Origin: Vibrio ouci
GTDB lineage: Bacteria; Pseudomonadota; Gammaproteobacteria; Enterobacterales; Vibrionaceae
NCBI RefSeq assembly: GCF_004551525.1
Contig: NZ_SATR01000001.1
Location: 310,001-374,000, forward strand
Length of the DNA stretch: 64,000 nucleotides
Reading direction: 5' to 3'
Positions 38,197 through 47,844 of this stretch are shown piece after piece (position 1 is the first letter of the stretch; each line of letters starts with the position of its first letter). The notes under the pieces are model-generated. The model was not told the DNA's origin. It saw only the letters and a list, made by a program, of their open reading frames with translations, and searched no databases. The position numbers and the translations under genes were made by a program.

Positions 38197-39258
38197 TTAC
38201 ACGATTGGACGTTGACCTCGGTCGATAAGCTTCATCAGTACATTGTCAGCCGCTTCGCCCGCAAGACCTGCAAGCTTGGAAGTGAGCTTTTTCTTCTCAA
38301 CATAGTGAATGGCCAATACGGTTTTCTCTTTGCACGCTTCCACAACCAGATCGTCTGAGGTTTTGATCTCATCAACCAAGCCTAGCTCATGCGCTTGTGT
38401 ACCGAACCAGTGTTCACCTGTTGCCACTTTATCTAGCTCAAGTGCAGGACGACGTTCGCGGATAAAGTCTTTGAACAAGCCATGCGTTTCTTCTAGCTCT
38501 TGCTTGAATTTCTCACGCGCTTTATCAGTATTTTCACCGAACATAGTCAAAGTACGTTTGTATTCACCCGCCGTTAGCTGTTCATACTCAATATCATACT
38601 TCTTAAGCACTTTATTAAAGTTTGGTAGCTGAGCAATCACACCGATTGAGCCTACGATGGCAAATGGAGCAGAAACAATTTTGTCTGCGATACATGCCAT
38701 CATGTAACCGCCACTTGCCGCCACTTTATCTACCGAGATAGTCAATGGCAGCTTAGCCGCTTTAAGACGATCAAGCTGAGATGATGCTAGGCCATAGCCG
38801 TGAACCATACCACCGCCAGACTCTAGGCGTAGCAGCACCTCATCACCTTCACGAGCCACTGCTAGAATCGCAGTCACTTCTTCACGTAGCGATGCGACTT
38901 CTTTGGCATCAATACTGCCTTTGAAATCTAAAACAAACAGATGTGGTTCGCGTTTGCTATCAAGATCGCCTTCTTTTGACGCTTTCTTGATCTCTTTTTC
39001 GCGAGTTTTGTTTTTCTCTTTATCTTGTTTTTTCTCTGCTTTATCACGAGCTTTGATAAAGGCTTCATCATGCAGGTGGTGCTCTAACTGCTCTACAGTA
39101 TGCTTGTGCTGTTCAGTTAAGTTGGTAATTTCCAACTCACCTTTCGCTGCACCGCTTTTTCCACCAACCGCTTTGGCTATAACTAAAATCGCAATCACTG
39201 CGACTACGACAGTCACAATCTTGGCTAAAAACAGCCCGTAGTCCAATAAAAATTCCAA
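38197..39258 (-). CDS. sohB: Inner-membrane peptidase SohB (S49 family)
   Basis: A 353-residue protease of the signal-peptide-peptidase (SppA) clan. One N-terminal membrane helix (about 10-30) is followed by a highly charged Lys/Glu segment (65-100) and the S49 catalytic domain. The nucleophile Ser182 is in KVAASGGYMMA, and ESGGGMVHGYG (146-156) is the conserved strand before it. Length and order agree with E. coli SohB. Confidence 0.93.
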   Translation of the reverse strand: MEFLLDYGLFLAKIVTVVVAVIAILVIAKAVGGKSGAAKGELEITNLTEQHKHTVEQLEHHLHDEAFIKARDKAEKKQDKEKNKTREKEIKKASKEGDLDSKREPHLFVLDFKGSIDAKEVASLREEVTAILAVAREGDEVLLRLESGGGMVHGYGLASSQLDRLKAAKLPLTISVDKVAASGGYMMACIADKIVSAPFAIVGSIGVIAQLPNFNKVLKKYDIEYEQLTAGEYKRTLTMFGENTDKAREKFKQELEETHGLFKDFIRERRPALELDKVATGEHWFGTQAHELGLVDEIKTSDDLVVEACKEKTVLAIHYVEKKKLTSKLAGLAGEAADNVLMKLIDRGQRPIV

Positions 39259-39347
39259 TGTGATTATCCTCTAATGTGCGAATTAGTGTATTGTAACCAC
39301 CATCTTACGGAATCATAAAGTAAATCATTACAATAAGGATACACATC

Positions 39348-40091
39348 GTGGAATATGCTGTTTCTTCAGATGCCTTGAAGGGTAAAGTCATTCTGGTAAC
39401 TGGTGCGGGCGCAGGTATTGGTAAACAAGCCGCTCTTTCTTATGCTCAGCACGGCGCAACTGTGATTTTACTTGGTCGTACAGTGAAAAAACTGGAACAA
39501 ACTTACGACGAAATTGAAGCTGCGGGATACCCACAGCCAGCGATTATTCCGCTTGATATGAAAGGCGCGACGAAGCAAAACTACCTTGATATGGTCGATA
39601 CCATTGAAGGTCAGTTCGGCCGCTTAGATGGCGTACTTCACAATGCAAGTCTGCTCGGTGTGATCAGCCCATTTGACCAAATTGGCGAAGATACCTTTGA
39701 CGACATCATGCAGGTGAACGTAAAAGCGCAATTTTTGATGACTCAAGCAGTTTTACCACTGCTACATAAGTCTGAAGATGCTCGCATTGTCTTTACCTCT
39801 TCAACTGTAGGTCACAGCGGTCGTGCATTCTGGGGCACTTACGCAATGTCGAAATTTGCCACTGAAGGTATGATGCAGATCCTTGCTGATGAACTCAGCG
39901 ACACCACTATCCGTGTTAATGCGATTAACCCAGGTGCGACACGTACAGGAATGCGTGCCAAAGCGTACCCTGCAGAAGATGCCGATCTGCTAAAAACACC
40001 ACTGGATATCATGCCACTGTACCTATACTTGATGGCACCAGAAGGTAAAGCAGTCAATGGCGAGTGTATTGACGCTCAGCCAAAAAAGTAA
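39348..40091 (+). CDS. yciK: Short-chain dehydrogenase/reductase YciK
   Basis: A 247-residue NAD(P)-dependent SDR with the Rossmann motif TGAGAGIG near residue 19, HNAS in place of NNAG, the catalytic Ser in FTSSTVG and YAMSK. The sequence matches YciK, a conserved SDR of unknown substrate. The start codon is GTG with AAGGA eight bases upstream. It is divergent from sohB, which is also its neighbour in enterobacteria. A strong terminator follows. Confidence 0.9.
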   Translation: MEYAVSSDALKGKVILVTGAGAGIGKQAALSYAQHGATVILLGRTVKKLEQTYDEIEAAGYPQPAIIPLDMKGATKQNYLDMVDTIEGQFGRLDGVLHNASLLGVISPFDQIGEDTFDDIMQVNVKAQFLMTQAVLPLLHKSEDARIVFTSSTVGHSGRAFWGTYAMSKFATEGMMQILADELSDTTIRVNAINPGATRTGMRAKAYPAEDADLLKTPLDIMPLYLYLMAPEGKAVNGECIDAQPKK

Positions 40092-40124
40092 TCGCTAACT
40101 CGAATACTTTCTAAATAAAATTCA

Positions 40125-40165
40125 ACGCCTTGTGTTTTCAAAGTAGAAACACAAGGTGTTTTTTT
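40125..40165 (+). terminator. Terminator of yciK
   Basis: A 13-bp stem with one G-T pair (40125-40137 and 40147-40159) is followed by at least six Ts. Confidence 0.93.
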
Positions 40166-40213
40166 ATCCATTCGATCACTCACACCCTTGCCGATAATTA
40201 ATAATTATTTATA

Positions 40214-40229
40214 CTGTATATATACACAG
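40214..40229 (+). promoter_or_regulatory. LexA (SOS) box of the imuA-imuB-dnaE2 operon
   Basis: CTGTATATATACACAG matches the LexA consensus CTGT-N8-ACAG exactly and ends 10 bp before the imuA start, so bound LexA would also block the ribosome-binding region of the DNA. This implies DNA-damage induction of the mutasome cassette. Confidence 0.93.
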
Positions 40230-40239
40230 GTAAATTGTT

Positions 40240-40917
40240 ATGTATGAATTAATCGAAAACCTTAAACAGAAACAATGGCTTTGGTCTGGAGTGCAAACTC
40301 CAGAACATTCTGACTACTATCCGACAGGCTATGATCTGCTTGATCAAAAGCTAGAAGGGGGATTTCCTAAACACGGCGTGGTTGAGCTCCAAGGTACGTC
40401 AAGTATTGGCGAACTGCGCCTATTAATCCCCCATCTAAAAAGTACCAGCCAAGAGCGCTTATCGGTTTTTATTCAGCCTCCAGGGTATCTCTGTGCAGAA
40501 CAGCTATGCAATGAAGGTATTGATAACAATAAAGTCTTACTTGTCTACCCAAGAAACGAGAAAGAAGCATTATGGGCTGCAGAGCAATGCCTACGCAGTG
40601 GTGCCTGTAGCAATGTGCTGCTGTGGCACTCTAGCCTTGAAGTACACCAAGCTAGGCGTTTACAGGTTGCAAGTGAGCGCGGTAATGCCGTCCATTTTTT
40701 GTTTAAGACCGAGAACAAACACGTTTTCTCTTTGCCCGTAAACCTGAGCATGCGCTTAACCCCTCATCCATCAGGTCTCGAAGTCGCTATCACCAAAAGA
40801 AAAGGTGGGTGGCCACAAGGCAGCTTCATTATTGACATGTCATCTCACTGGCCAAGCCTGACGCTGCAGCCAAAACCGCCAGTGGTGATTCCGTTCCCGA
40901 TCAGACAGCAAGGTTAA
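40240..40917 (+). CDS. imuA: ImuA, RecA-like component of the translesion mutasome
   Basis: A 225-residue protein with a degenerate RecA fold (GYDLLDQKLEGGFPKHGVVELQG near residues 30-52). In the ImuA-ImuB-DnaE2 system it is needed for damage-induced mutagenesis, probably by interacting with ImuB. It starts 10 bp after a LexA box and ends two bases before imuB. Some annotations call it SulA-like. Family and context agree. Confidence 0.9.
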   Translation: MYELIENLKQKQWLWSGVQTPEHSDYYPTGYDLLDQKLEGGFPKHGVVELQGTSSIGELRLLIPHLKSTSQERLSVFIQPPGYLCAEQLCNEGIDNNKVLLVYPRNEKEALWAAEQCLRSGACSNVLLWHSSLEVHQARRLQVASERGNAVHFLFKTENKHVFSLPVNLSMRLTPHPSGLEVAITKRKGGWPQGSFIIDMSSHWPSLTLQPKPPVVIPFPIRQQG

Positions 40918-40919
40918 AC

Positions 40920-42320
40920 ATGCAGAGCTGGATATATCTTCACTTTCCAAGCTTACAATCAGACGGTCTGTTTTCAGAACACACCGCCCTACCCTTAGCG
41001 ATCGTTGAATCTAAACGATTTAAGGTCGTACAGCACAATATGACCGCCCATGAGCAAGGCATAGAGATCGGTATGGGTTTAGGGACAGCCAGTGCACTCT
41101 GTCACCAGCTGCAAGTCCACCCTTATGATGAAGATGTAGAGCAGCAAGCCTTGATGAACATCGCCCAATGGCTGTATATGGTGACGTCTGATATCTGTCT
41201 GATTCCACCCCAAGGTATACTGCTTAAAGTGACCAATATGCTTTCTCTCTATGGCGGATTAGAGTGCTATTGGCAACGTGTGTCCGAGCATTTAGACCAA
41301 CTCGACTTTCACTATCAATTTTCGATTGGTTTCTCTCCTTTTTCAGCAATGTTACTGGCGAAAGCAAATACACAGCTATTAACGCTAGATAAACAGGTCA
41401 TTATTGATGCTCTCAAGCCTTTCCCACTCCAAGCCACCGAGCTAGAGATAAACAAAATCGAGAAATTACAAAGAGTCGGAGTAGCAACTTTACGTGAGTT
41501 ACTAGACATACCGATACAAGAACTGGCTCGTCGTTTCGATATTGATTTAGTTAATTACATTGGCCGACTCATGGGACAATTTAAGCACCCGATTGATTTC
41601 TTTCATCCACCAGAGCAGTTCGAGAACTATCAAGAGTTATTGTTTGATATCGAGAACATCCAGTGGCTGGAAAAACCGTTATCTAAGCTGCTTAAAAAAC
41701 TAGAAATGTTCTTAACCTTACGCAACCAAGTCGGTTATGAGCTTGAACTTGTGTTGCACCAACGTGATAAACAAGCCTGCTCCGTTCACTTTTATTCGGC
41801 CAGTGGTGATTACTTTGCCAAGCGTTGGATAGTGCTGTGCCAGCTGACGATGGAATCTTTACAGCTAGAGGCCCCCGTTCAAGGCTTAACACTACGCTTA
41901 ATCCGCAGTGGTGAGCTTGAGTCCACCAGCGCTGATCTGTTTAAAGGTTTTCAAGGCGAACAAACTGAGATGGAATTAATCGGTCTTCTGCAAGCGAAGT
42001 TAGGCAAAGAGCAGGTACGAAAAACCGTTCACAGCCACGATCCTCGCCCAGAAAAATCCACCTTTCTGTGCGATCCGACGCTGCCGATACCAAACAAGCT
42101 GGCGAGCAATAAGTTACGACCTAGCTTTATGCTGCCTACCCCAGAGCTTCTATCGGAAAAAGTCTCACTGATTCAGGGCCCAGAGCGCTTTGTCACTGGA
42201 TGGTGGGATGGTGATGACATGACCCGGGATTACTTCGTCGCACGCAGCGACCAAGGGCGCTGGCTATGGGTATTTCGTAACCAAGATAAACAGTGGTTTA
42301 CCCACGGTCTATTTAGTTAA
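40920..42320 (+). CDS. imuB: ImuB, catalytically inactive Y-family polymerase subunit
   Basis: A 466-residue Y-family-like protein. It starts WIYLHFPSLQ, where an active DinB would have the DxD motif of catalytic acids, and these are missing, as expected of ImuB. A helix-hairpin-helix-like region lies near 180-205 (IEKLQRVGVATLRELLDIP). ImuB links DnaE2 to the beta clamp. Middle gene of the cassette (gaps of 2 and 9 bp). Confidence 0.92.
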   Translation: MQSWIYLHFPSLQSDGLFSEHTALPLAIVESKRFKVVQHNMTAHEQGIEIGMGLGTASALCHQLQVHPYDEDVEQQALMNIAQWLYMVTSDICLIPPQGILLKVTNMLSLYGGLECYWQRVSEHLDQLDFHYQFSIGFSPFSAMLLAKANTQLLTLDKQVIIDALKPFPLQATELEINKIEKLQRVGVATLRELLDIPIQELARRFDIDLVNYIGRLMGQFKHPIDFFHPPEQFENYQELLFDIENIQWLEKPLSKLLKKLEMFLTLRNQVGYELELVLHQRDKQACSVHFYSASGDYFAKRWIVLCQLTMESLQLEAPVQGLTLRLIRSGELESTSADLFKGFQGEQTEMELIGLLQAKLGKEQVRKTVHSHDPRPEKSTFLCDPTLPIPNKLASNKLRPSFMLPTPELLSEKVSLIQGPERFVTGWWDGDDMTRDYFVARSDQGRWLWVFRNQDKQWFTHGLFS

Positions 42321-42329
42321 GGTAATGCT

Positions 42330-45300
42330 ATGGCTTATGCTGAACTTTTCTGTCAGAGCAACTTTTCCTTTCTAATCGGAGCCTCTCATGCCGAAGAGCT
42401 GATCTTGCAGGCGGATTTTCTCCGCTACCACTCACTGGCCATCACCGATGAATGCTCTGTGGCAGGTGTCGTGAGGGCTTACAGCGCGATAAAAAATCAA
42501 CAGCTCAATATCAAACTGATTATTGGCAGCATGTTTTGGCTCAATGATGAATGCCAAGTTGTGCTGCTATGCCCTAGCCGCTATGCCTATGCTGAGCTAT
42601 GCCGTATTATTACCAATGCCAGAAGACGCTCAGAAAAAGGAAAGTATCAGCTTTCTGAGTGGGATTTGATGTCGATTCGTCACTGCTTAGTTCTATGGCT
42701 ACCTTGTCACAAGCCTAGTGACAATAAGTGGGGCCGCTGGCTTACTCAGCATCACCAGCATCGATTGTGGCTTGCGGTGCAGCGTCACCTATCATGCGAT
42801 GACAAACAATATATTGAATACTGTCAGCAACTGGCCGATGAAATCCACTTGCCTATCACTGCCTGCGGTGGCGTGTTGATGCACACGGCTACACGTCTGC
42901 CCTTGCAACATACACTCAGTGCCATAAAACACGGCTGCAGCGTGAATGAGTTAGGCGAGCAATTACTGACCAACACCGAAAGAAGCCTGCGCAGTCAAGA
43001 AAAGCTCAACAAACTGTTTAAACCAGAGTGGTTAGCGGAAAGTGTCGCCATCGCCCAACGGTGCAGTTTTAGCTTAGCTGACCTTCAGTATGAATACCCA
43101 AGTGAGCTGGTTCCTGACGGCTATTCGCCCATGAGTTACCTTAAGCAATTAGTCGAAGCGGGTAAAAAACAGCGTTTTCCTGAAGGCGTACCTAGCGATA
43201 TTCAGCAAACCATTGATAAAGAGCTCTGTTTAATCGACGAACTCAACTACCCTTTTTATTTTTTGACCATTCACGACATCGTGATGTTTGCCAAGCGTAA
43301 TCATATTCTCTACCAAGGTAGAGGTTCGGCGGCGAACTCGGTTGTCTGTTACTGCTTAGAAATAACTTCGGTAGACCCAAGACAAATCTCGGTATTATTC
43401 GAGCGTTTCATCAGTAAAGAGCGTGATGAGCCGCCCGACATTGATGTCGATTTTGAACACGAGCGACGTGAAGAAGTTATTCAATACATTTACCAAAAAT
43501 ATGGTCGTGAGCGTGCAGCGCTTGCAGCCACGGTTATCTCTTACCGCTTTAAAAGCGCAGTACGAGATGTTGGTAAAGCGCTCGGTATTGAAGAAAGCCA
43601 ACTCGATTACTTTATTAAAAACGTTAACCGTCGAGACAGAGCCCAAGGCTGGCAAGCACAAATTGTTGAGCTCGGCTTGCAACCAGACTCGCTCAAAGGT
43701 GAACAGTTCATTACCTTGGTCAACGAGATCCTTGGCTTTCCACGCCACCTATCTCAGCATGTCGGCGGCTTTATCATCGCGGCGGGGCCGCTGTATGAAC
43801 TGGTTCCCGTTGAGAATGCGTCTATGCCTGATCGCACCGTTATCCAATGGGATAAGGACGACTTAGAATCACTCAAGCTACTTAAGGTTGATGTCCTTGC
43901 ACTAGGTATGCTGTCTGCCATTAGGAAGTGCTTTGACTTGATTGCGAAATTCCACCAGCAAACGCTCAGTATTGCCGATATTACTCGTCGCCAAGACGAC
44001 GCTAATGTCTATCAAATGATCCAACGAGCGGATACCGTTGGCGTATTTCAGATCGAGTCACGCGCACAAATGAGCATGCTACCACGACTCAAACCTGCGA
44101 CTTACTATGACTTAGTGATTCAAATCGCGATTGTCAGACCGGGACCAATCCAAGGCGATATGGTTCACCCTTTCCTCAAACGTAGAAATGGTGAAGAGCA
44201 AATCGACTACCCATCAGAAGAAGTGCGCAGTGTCTTGCAGCGCACGCTTGGCGTACCTATTTTCCAAGAGCAGGTGATTAAAATTGCTATGGTCGCCGCT
44301 GGCTTTAGTGGTGGTGAAGCCGATCAACTAAGGCGAGCCATGGCGGCTTGGAAGAAGAGTGGTGACCTCGTCAAATTTAAAACCAAGCTGATTGAAGGCA
44401 TGCTCAGTCGAGGTTATCAGCTAGAGTTTGCCGAGCGAATCTTTGATCAAATTCTCGGCTTTGGTGAATATGGCTTCCCTGAAAGTCATTCGGCCTCCTT
44501 TGCTGTTCTCGCTTATTGTTCAGCATGGTTGAAGCACTACCATCCCGAAGCTTTCTATACTTCTTTACTCAACAGCCTACCAATGGGCTTTTATAGCGCC
44601 TCACAGCTGGTACAAGATGCTCGTCGTCATAAGGTAGTCATCTTGCCTATTTGCGTGAATGCATCGCTCTATGACCACCAGATGGTCTCTCATCAAGGTG
44701 GCTTGGCAATTCGCTTAGGGTTTCGCCAGATCAAAGGTTTTAGTCAGCAAAGCGCCAAGCAACTTATCCATGCCAGAGCCAAAAGCGGTTTTACGCATGC
44801 AGGCCAAATCAAACATATTGGTCTAAACCGTCGAGATGTCGAACTACTTGCTTCCGCCAATGCCATGCACACGCTAAGCCAAAACCGTTACCAGACTCGC
44901 TGGGCAATGATGGACTCACTCTCCGACTTGCCGCTGTTTCAAGATACCCAAGATGACACAGCGCCACTTATCGGTACGCCAACAGAAAGCCAAACATTGC
45001 TTGAAGATTATGCATCGACTGGGCTTTCTCTTGCTAAGCACCCTATTGCTTTGCTTGATGACGCTGGTGTACTCGGGCGCTTTACTCGTATGCAAGAGCT
45101 AAAAAATAAGGAGCACCAATCACTAGTCACCGTGACAGGAGTCGTGACCGGAAAACAATCACCAGGCACAGCCGCTGGTGTTACCTTCTTCACCTTAGAA
45201 GATGATACGGGCAACATTAATGTCGTGGTTTGGAAAGCCACCGCGAGAGCGCAAAAATCCGCTTACTTAACCGCGAAAATACTGCAAGTAAAAGGCATTT

Positions 45301-45401
45301 TGGAAAAAGAGGGAGAGGTTCATCATGTCATTGCAGGGCGTTTGATCGACATGACCGATAGACTGCAAGGGCTACATAGTAAATCTCGCGACTTTCATTG
45401 A
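42330..45401 (+). CDS. dnaE2: Error-prone DNA polymerase DnaE2 (ImuC)
   Basis: A 1023-residue C-family DNA polymerase for translesion synthesis. The N-terminal PHP domain starts SNFSFLIGASHAEEL. The palm has GRGSAANS and the catalytic acids in PDIDVDFEHERR (about 369-380), and a C-terminal OB fold (VTVTGVVTGKQ onward, about 930-965) is present. It is shorter than the replicative DnaE (about 1160 residues), as is typical of DnaE2. Induced with imuA-imuB through the LexA box at 40214. Confidence 0.95.
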   Translation: MAYAELFCQSNFSFLIGASHAEELILQADFLRYHSLAITDECSVAGVVRAYSAIKNQQLNIKLIIGSMFWLNDECQVVLLCPSRYAYAELCRIITNARRRSEKGKYQLSEWDLMSIRHCLVLWLPCHKPSDNKWGRWLTQHHQHRLWLAVQRHLSCDDKQYIEYCQQLADEIHLPITACGGVLMHTATRLPLQHTLSAIKHGCSVNELGEQLLTNTERSLRSQEKLNKLFKPEWLAESVAIAQRCSFSLADLQYEYPSELVPDGYSPMSYLKQLVEAGKKQRFPEGVPSDIQQTIDKELCLIDELNYPFYFLTIHDIVMFAKRNHILYQGRGSAANSVVCYCLEITSVDPRQISVLFERFISKERDEPPDIDVDFEHERREEVIQYIYQKYGRERAALAATVISYRFKSAVRDVGKALGIEESQLDYFIKNVNRRDRAQGWQAQIVELGLQPDSLKGEQFITLVNEILGFPRHLSQHVGGFIIAAGPLYELVPVENASMPDRTVIQWDKDDLESLKLLKVDVLALGMLSAIRKCFDLIAKFHQQTLSIADITRRQDDANVYQMIQRADTVGVFQIESRAQMSMLPRLKPATYYDLVIQIAIVRPGPIQGDMVHPFLKRRNGEEQIDYPSEEVRSVLQRTLGVPIFQEQVIKIAMVAAGFSGGEADQLRRAMAAWKKSGDLVKFKTKLIEGMLSRGYQLEFAERIFDQILGFGEYGFPESHSASFAVLAYCSAWLKHYHPEAFYTSLLNSLPMGFYSASQLVQDARRHKVVILPICVNASLYDHQMVSHQGGLAIRLGFRQIKGFSQQSAKQLIHARAKSGFTHAGQIKHIGLNRRDVELLASANAMHTLSQNRYQTRWAMMDSLSDLPLFQDTQDDTAPLIGTPTESQTLLEDYASTGLSLAKHPIALLDDAGVLGRFTRMQELKNKEHQSLVTVTGVVTGKQSPGTAAGVTFFTLEDDTGNINVVVWKATARAQKSAYLTAKILQVKGILEKEGEVHHVIAGRLIDMTDRLQGLHSKSRDFH

Positions 45402-45414
45402 ACACAAAAAGTTA

Positions 45415-45437
45415 AGCGGGCTGCTTATTGACCCGCT
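45415..45437. terminator. Hairpin between dnaE2 and the lipoprotein gene
   Basis: AGCGGG (45415-45420) and CCCGCT (45432-45437) form a six-bp stem with an 11-base loop. On the minus strand it is followed by TTAACTTTTT, so it may terminate the convergent lipoprotein gene. Weak. Confidence 0.4.
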
Positions 45438-45462
45438 ATACAGAATCAGGACTTAGTATCCA

Positions 45463-47424
45463 TTACTCAACGCGATAATCTATCTGCTGATAAACGATGC
45501 TTTCAACGGGCCCATTAACTGGATCAAGCGCATTAGACTTAAAGATTAGCGCATCGTATGGGCTCGCTGAGCCTTGATCCCAAACATAAGAAGCATTACA
45601 ACTCGTACTATTGCAACTCATTGGTAGAATGATCGCTGTTGCGCCTTCCATCGTGTCGATGATGTGAGCACTCAGTATCAAATCACGTCCTGCGGTGGAA
45701 TTTGAAGCATCAATCGAAACATCGATATAAAGCGTATCACCATTCGTTAGTTCAGACAGTTGCCCCGTGAAGTCCTGGATCCCGAAGTGCTGGTGTAAAT
45801 CAGATAACTGGACGCCTGTTGGATTCACTGTATCAGGGAAAGCCAGTTCAGCAGGTAAAGCGTAATATTTAGCACCACCGAAACCAAAGTATTGAACATC
45901 AGTCGCTAACACAGAAAATTGTGTGTTCGACACAGTCATATCCAAACTGCTACTGAACTCGGTATTGTCGTACACCCCGACAACACTTGCCGTTACTAAT
46001 CCCGGTTTTAAGCCGAGGATACTTTTCTCTGTAGTATTGACCGCAGCAATGCTGTTGTGTGAGCTAGACCAAGTGAGACGATCGTAGGTCACATCTTGAG
46101 TCGAGCCATCAGATAAACTCGCTTCTACGGTAAGCTTTTGGGCAAAACCGACAGGTATTGAAGTAATAGTAGAAGTTAAATTCAAGGCTGTGACCACACT
46201 TGGAGTCACGATCACTGAGGCCGAGTTTGTTACAATAATTCCTGCCACTTCACCTTGAGCAGTAATCGTAACCCTTCCTTCACTTAACGCTGTTGCAACT
46301 CCTGTTTTACTATCAATATGTACTGTTGTTGGATCATCACTGCTCCATGAGTAGCTCGGCAACTGAGAAATATCCGTTGAACTGCCATTAGAGAAGTGAG
46401 CTTGCGCTGTGAAAGTCTGAACTAAACCTACAGGTATGGAGACATTGTTAGGAGTCACACTTAAAGACTGAACACTAGATGCATTTACTGTCATTGATGC
46501 AGTCGCACTAATGTTTATACCACCAGCACTGCCAGACGCTGTGATGATAGCCGTACCTAAACTCTCCGCACTTGCAACACCTGTCATAGAATCAATACTC
46601 ACAACATTGGCATCGCTACTCCAGCGTAAACTCGGCATCATTGCCGCATCCACAACCTTGCCACTTGTAAGTGTCACACTTGCAGAGAAAGACTGCGTCA
46701 TACCGACAGGAACATCGATTGAAGAAGGCGTAATATTTAACTCAGACACAGTGTCGTCGTTTACCACAACAGTAAAGGTTTCGTTAACAGCATAACCTGC
46801 AATCTCGCCTTCAATATGAACCGTTGCTTCGCCCACATTCAGTGCGTTAACAATACCGGTAGCACTTTCAATAGTCGCGACATTTTCATCGGAAGAGCTC
46901 CAGTTCAGAGCCGGATCAGCCGTCACATCGACAATACTGCCATCTGTCAGAATGGCATTGACTGTAAGAGGCTGAGTAAAACCTACTGCAATCGAAGGGT
47001 TTTCAGGCAGTACCTGAATAGATGCAATTTCTTCATTGTTAATGATGATATGAGTTGTCGCAGACACTTCTTCACCATCGAAAACACCTGAAACTGAGAG
47101 TGTCGCTTCACCAACACCCACTCCCCTAGCAACGCCACCTTGCATAAAAGTAGCAACGTTCACATCAGAGCTTGACCACGTTAAAGCAGGGTCATCGGTA
47201 ATATCCGCAACACTTCCGTCAGCATAAGTCGCCTTAGCTTGATAGGTAACCGATAGGCCGACCGGAATTGAAGGTGATGCCGATGTCAGTTCGATATGAG
47301 CCACACCGCTTGAAGCGGTAGAACCTGTCTCACCGTTCGAATTACCAGACGTTGAGTCACCACCGCCCCCACCACAGCCAGCTAAAACAGATAATAAGCA
47401 AGCAAATACAAGCGTTCTGTACAT
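45463..47424 (-). CDS. Lipoprotein with five bacterial Ig-like (BIG2) repeats and an unassigned C-terminal domain
   Basis: A 653-residue surface-type protein. The lipobox VLAGC gives Cys17 as the lipidated residue, followed by a Gly run and Ser/Gly/Asn linker. Five repeats of about 90 residues (roughly 41-130, 133-222, 226-314, 317-407, 410-500) share the pattern [IL]-x(2)-T/P-x-x-x-SIPVG, DGS-x-x-DVT, WSSS-D, G-A-T and end V-x-V-N; this is the BIG2 fold of adhesins and cell-wall proteins. Residues 501-653 (starting FSVLATDVQYFGFGGAKYY) match nothing I recognise and contain a CNSTSC pair of cysteines. It is probably anchored in the outer membrane. Function unknown. Confidence 0.85.
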   Translation of the reverse strand: MYRTLVFACLLSVLAGCGGGGGDSTSGNSNGETGSTASSGVAHIELTSASPSIPVGLSVTYQAKATYADGSVADITDDPALTWSSSDVNVATFMQGGVARGVGVGEATLSVSGVFDGEEVSATTHIIINNEEIASIQVLPENPSIAVGFTQPLTVNAILTDGSIVDVTADPALNWSSSDENVATIESATGIVNALNVGEATVHIEGEIAGYAVNETFTVVVNDDTVSELNITPSSIDVPVGMTQSFSASVTLTSGKVVDAAMMPSLRWSSDANVVSIDSMTGVASAESLGTAIITASGSAGGINISATASMTVNASSVQSLSVTPNNVSIPVGLVQTFTAQAHFSNGSSTDISQLPSYSWSSDDPTTVHIDSKTGVATALSEGRVTITAQGEVAGIIVTNSASVIVTPSVVTALNLTSTITSIPVGFAQKLTVEASLSDGSTQDVTYDRLTWSSSHNSIAAVNTTEKSILGLKPGLVTASVVGVYDNTEFSSSLDMTVSNTQFSVLATDVQYFGFGGAKYYALPAELAFPDTVNPTGVQLSDLHQHFGIQDFTGQLSELTNGDTLYIDVSIDASNSTAGRDLILSAHIIDTMEGATAIILPMSCNSTSCNASYVWDQGSASPYDALIFKSNALDPVNGPVESIVYQQIDYRVE

Positions 47425-47705
47425 AATCCCTCTACAAATTTATCAATATGTCCTTTATCAACAAGCAGCCATGAATTGAATCTCCGACAACCTCATGACT
47501 TGCATTTGTGTTGAACCAAAGTTCCAACATTGAGAAACATTACATTTACATTAATGAACTTGTAAATATGTGACATATGCACATTGCAATTCATAATTTA
47601 AAAATCACAAACCGCACAATTCGATGACATTTTGAACAGATGACAGATGGAAGAGTGAAAAATAGGAAAGAAAACAGAACGAAGGATAGAAGAATTGTGG
47701 AAAAT
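47425..47705. other. Upstream region of the lipoprotein gene
   Basis: This 281-bp AT-rich stretch should hold the lipoprotein promoter. ATGTG-N7-CACAT (47570-47586) is symmetrical but misphased for a CRP site. I see no convincing reading frame or RNA structure. Confidence 0.3.
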
Positions 47706-47731
47706 AAAAAGGGAGCCGAGGCTCCCTTTTT
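47706..47731. terminator. Strong bidirectional terminator
   Basis: AAAAAGGGAGC (47706-47716) pairs with GCTCCCTTTTT (47721-47731) around the tetraloop CGAG. On the minus strand it lies 17 bp downstream of a small reading frame and about 240 bp after cheV. No annotated gene on the plus strand ends here. Confidence 0.9.
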
Positions 47732-47748
47732 GGTGTTACTTTGACAAA

Positions 47749-47844
47749 CTAAAACTTGTCTTCAGCGTCCATACTTCTTTTCTTATATTCCCTATACAGC
47801 AGCATACATAAGGTCATAACAACCTTAGAAGAAAGCCATATCAT
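47749..47844 (-). CDS. Candidate 31-residue small protein
   Basis: An ATG frame on the minus strand encodes 31 residues beginning MIWLSSKVVMTLCMLLY and ending in a charged tail (KKRSMDAEDKF). A single short membrane helix followed by a basic-then-acidic tail is plausible. AAGG lies 12 bases before the first ATG; an internal ATG at codon 10 has AAGG at five bases, so a 22-residue product is the alternative. A strong terminator follows 17 bp after the stop. It lies 130 bp after cheV. I know no homologue, so it could be chance. Confidence 0.35.
   Translation of the reverse strand: MIWLSSKVVMTLCMLLYREYKKRSMDAEDKF

Noticed and set aside
47570..47586. CRP-like symmetrical sequence upstream of the lipoprotein gene
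   Set aside because: The half-sites are seven bases apart instead of six between the TGTGA and TCACA cores, so the phase is wrong.
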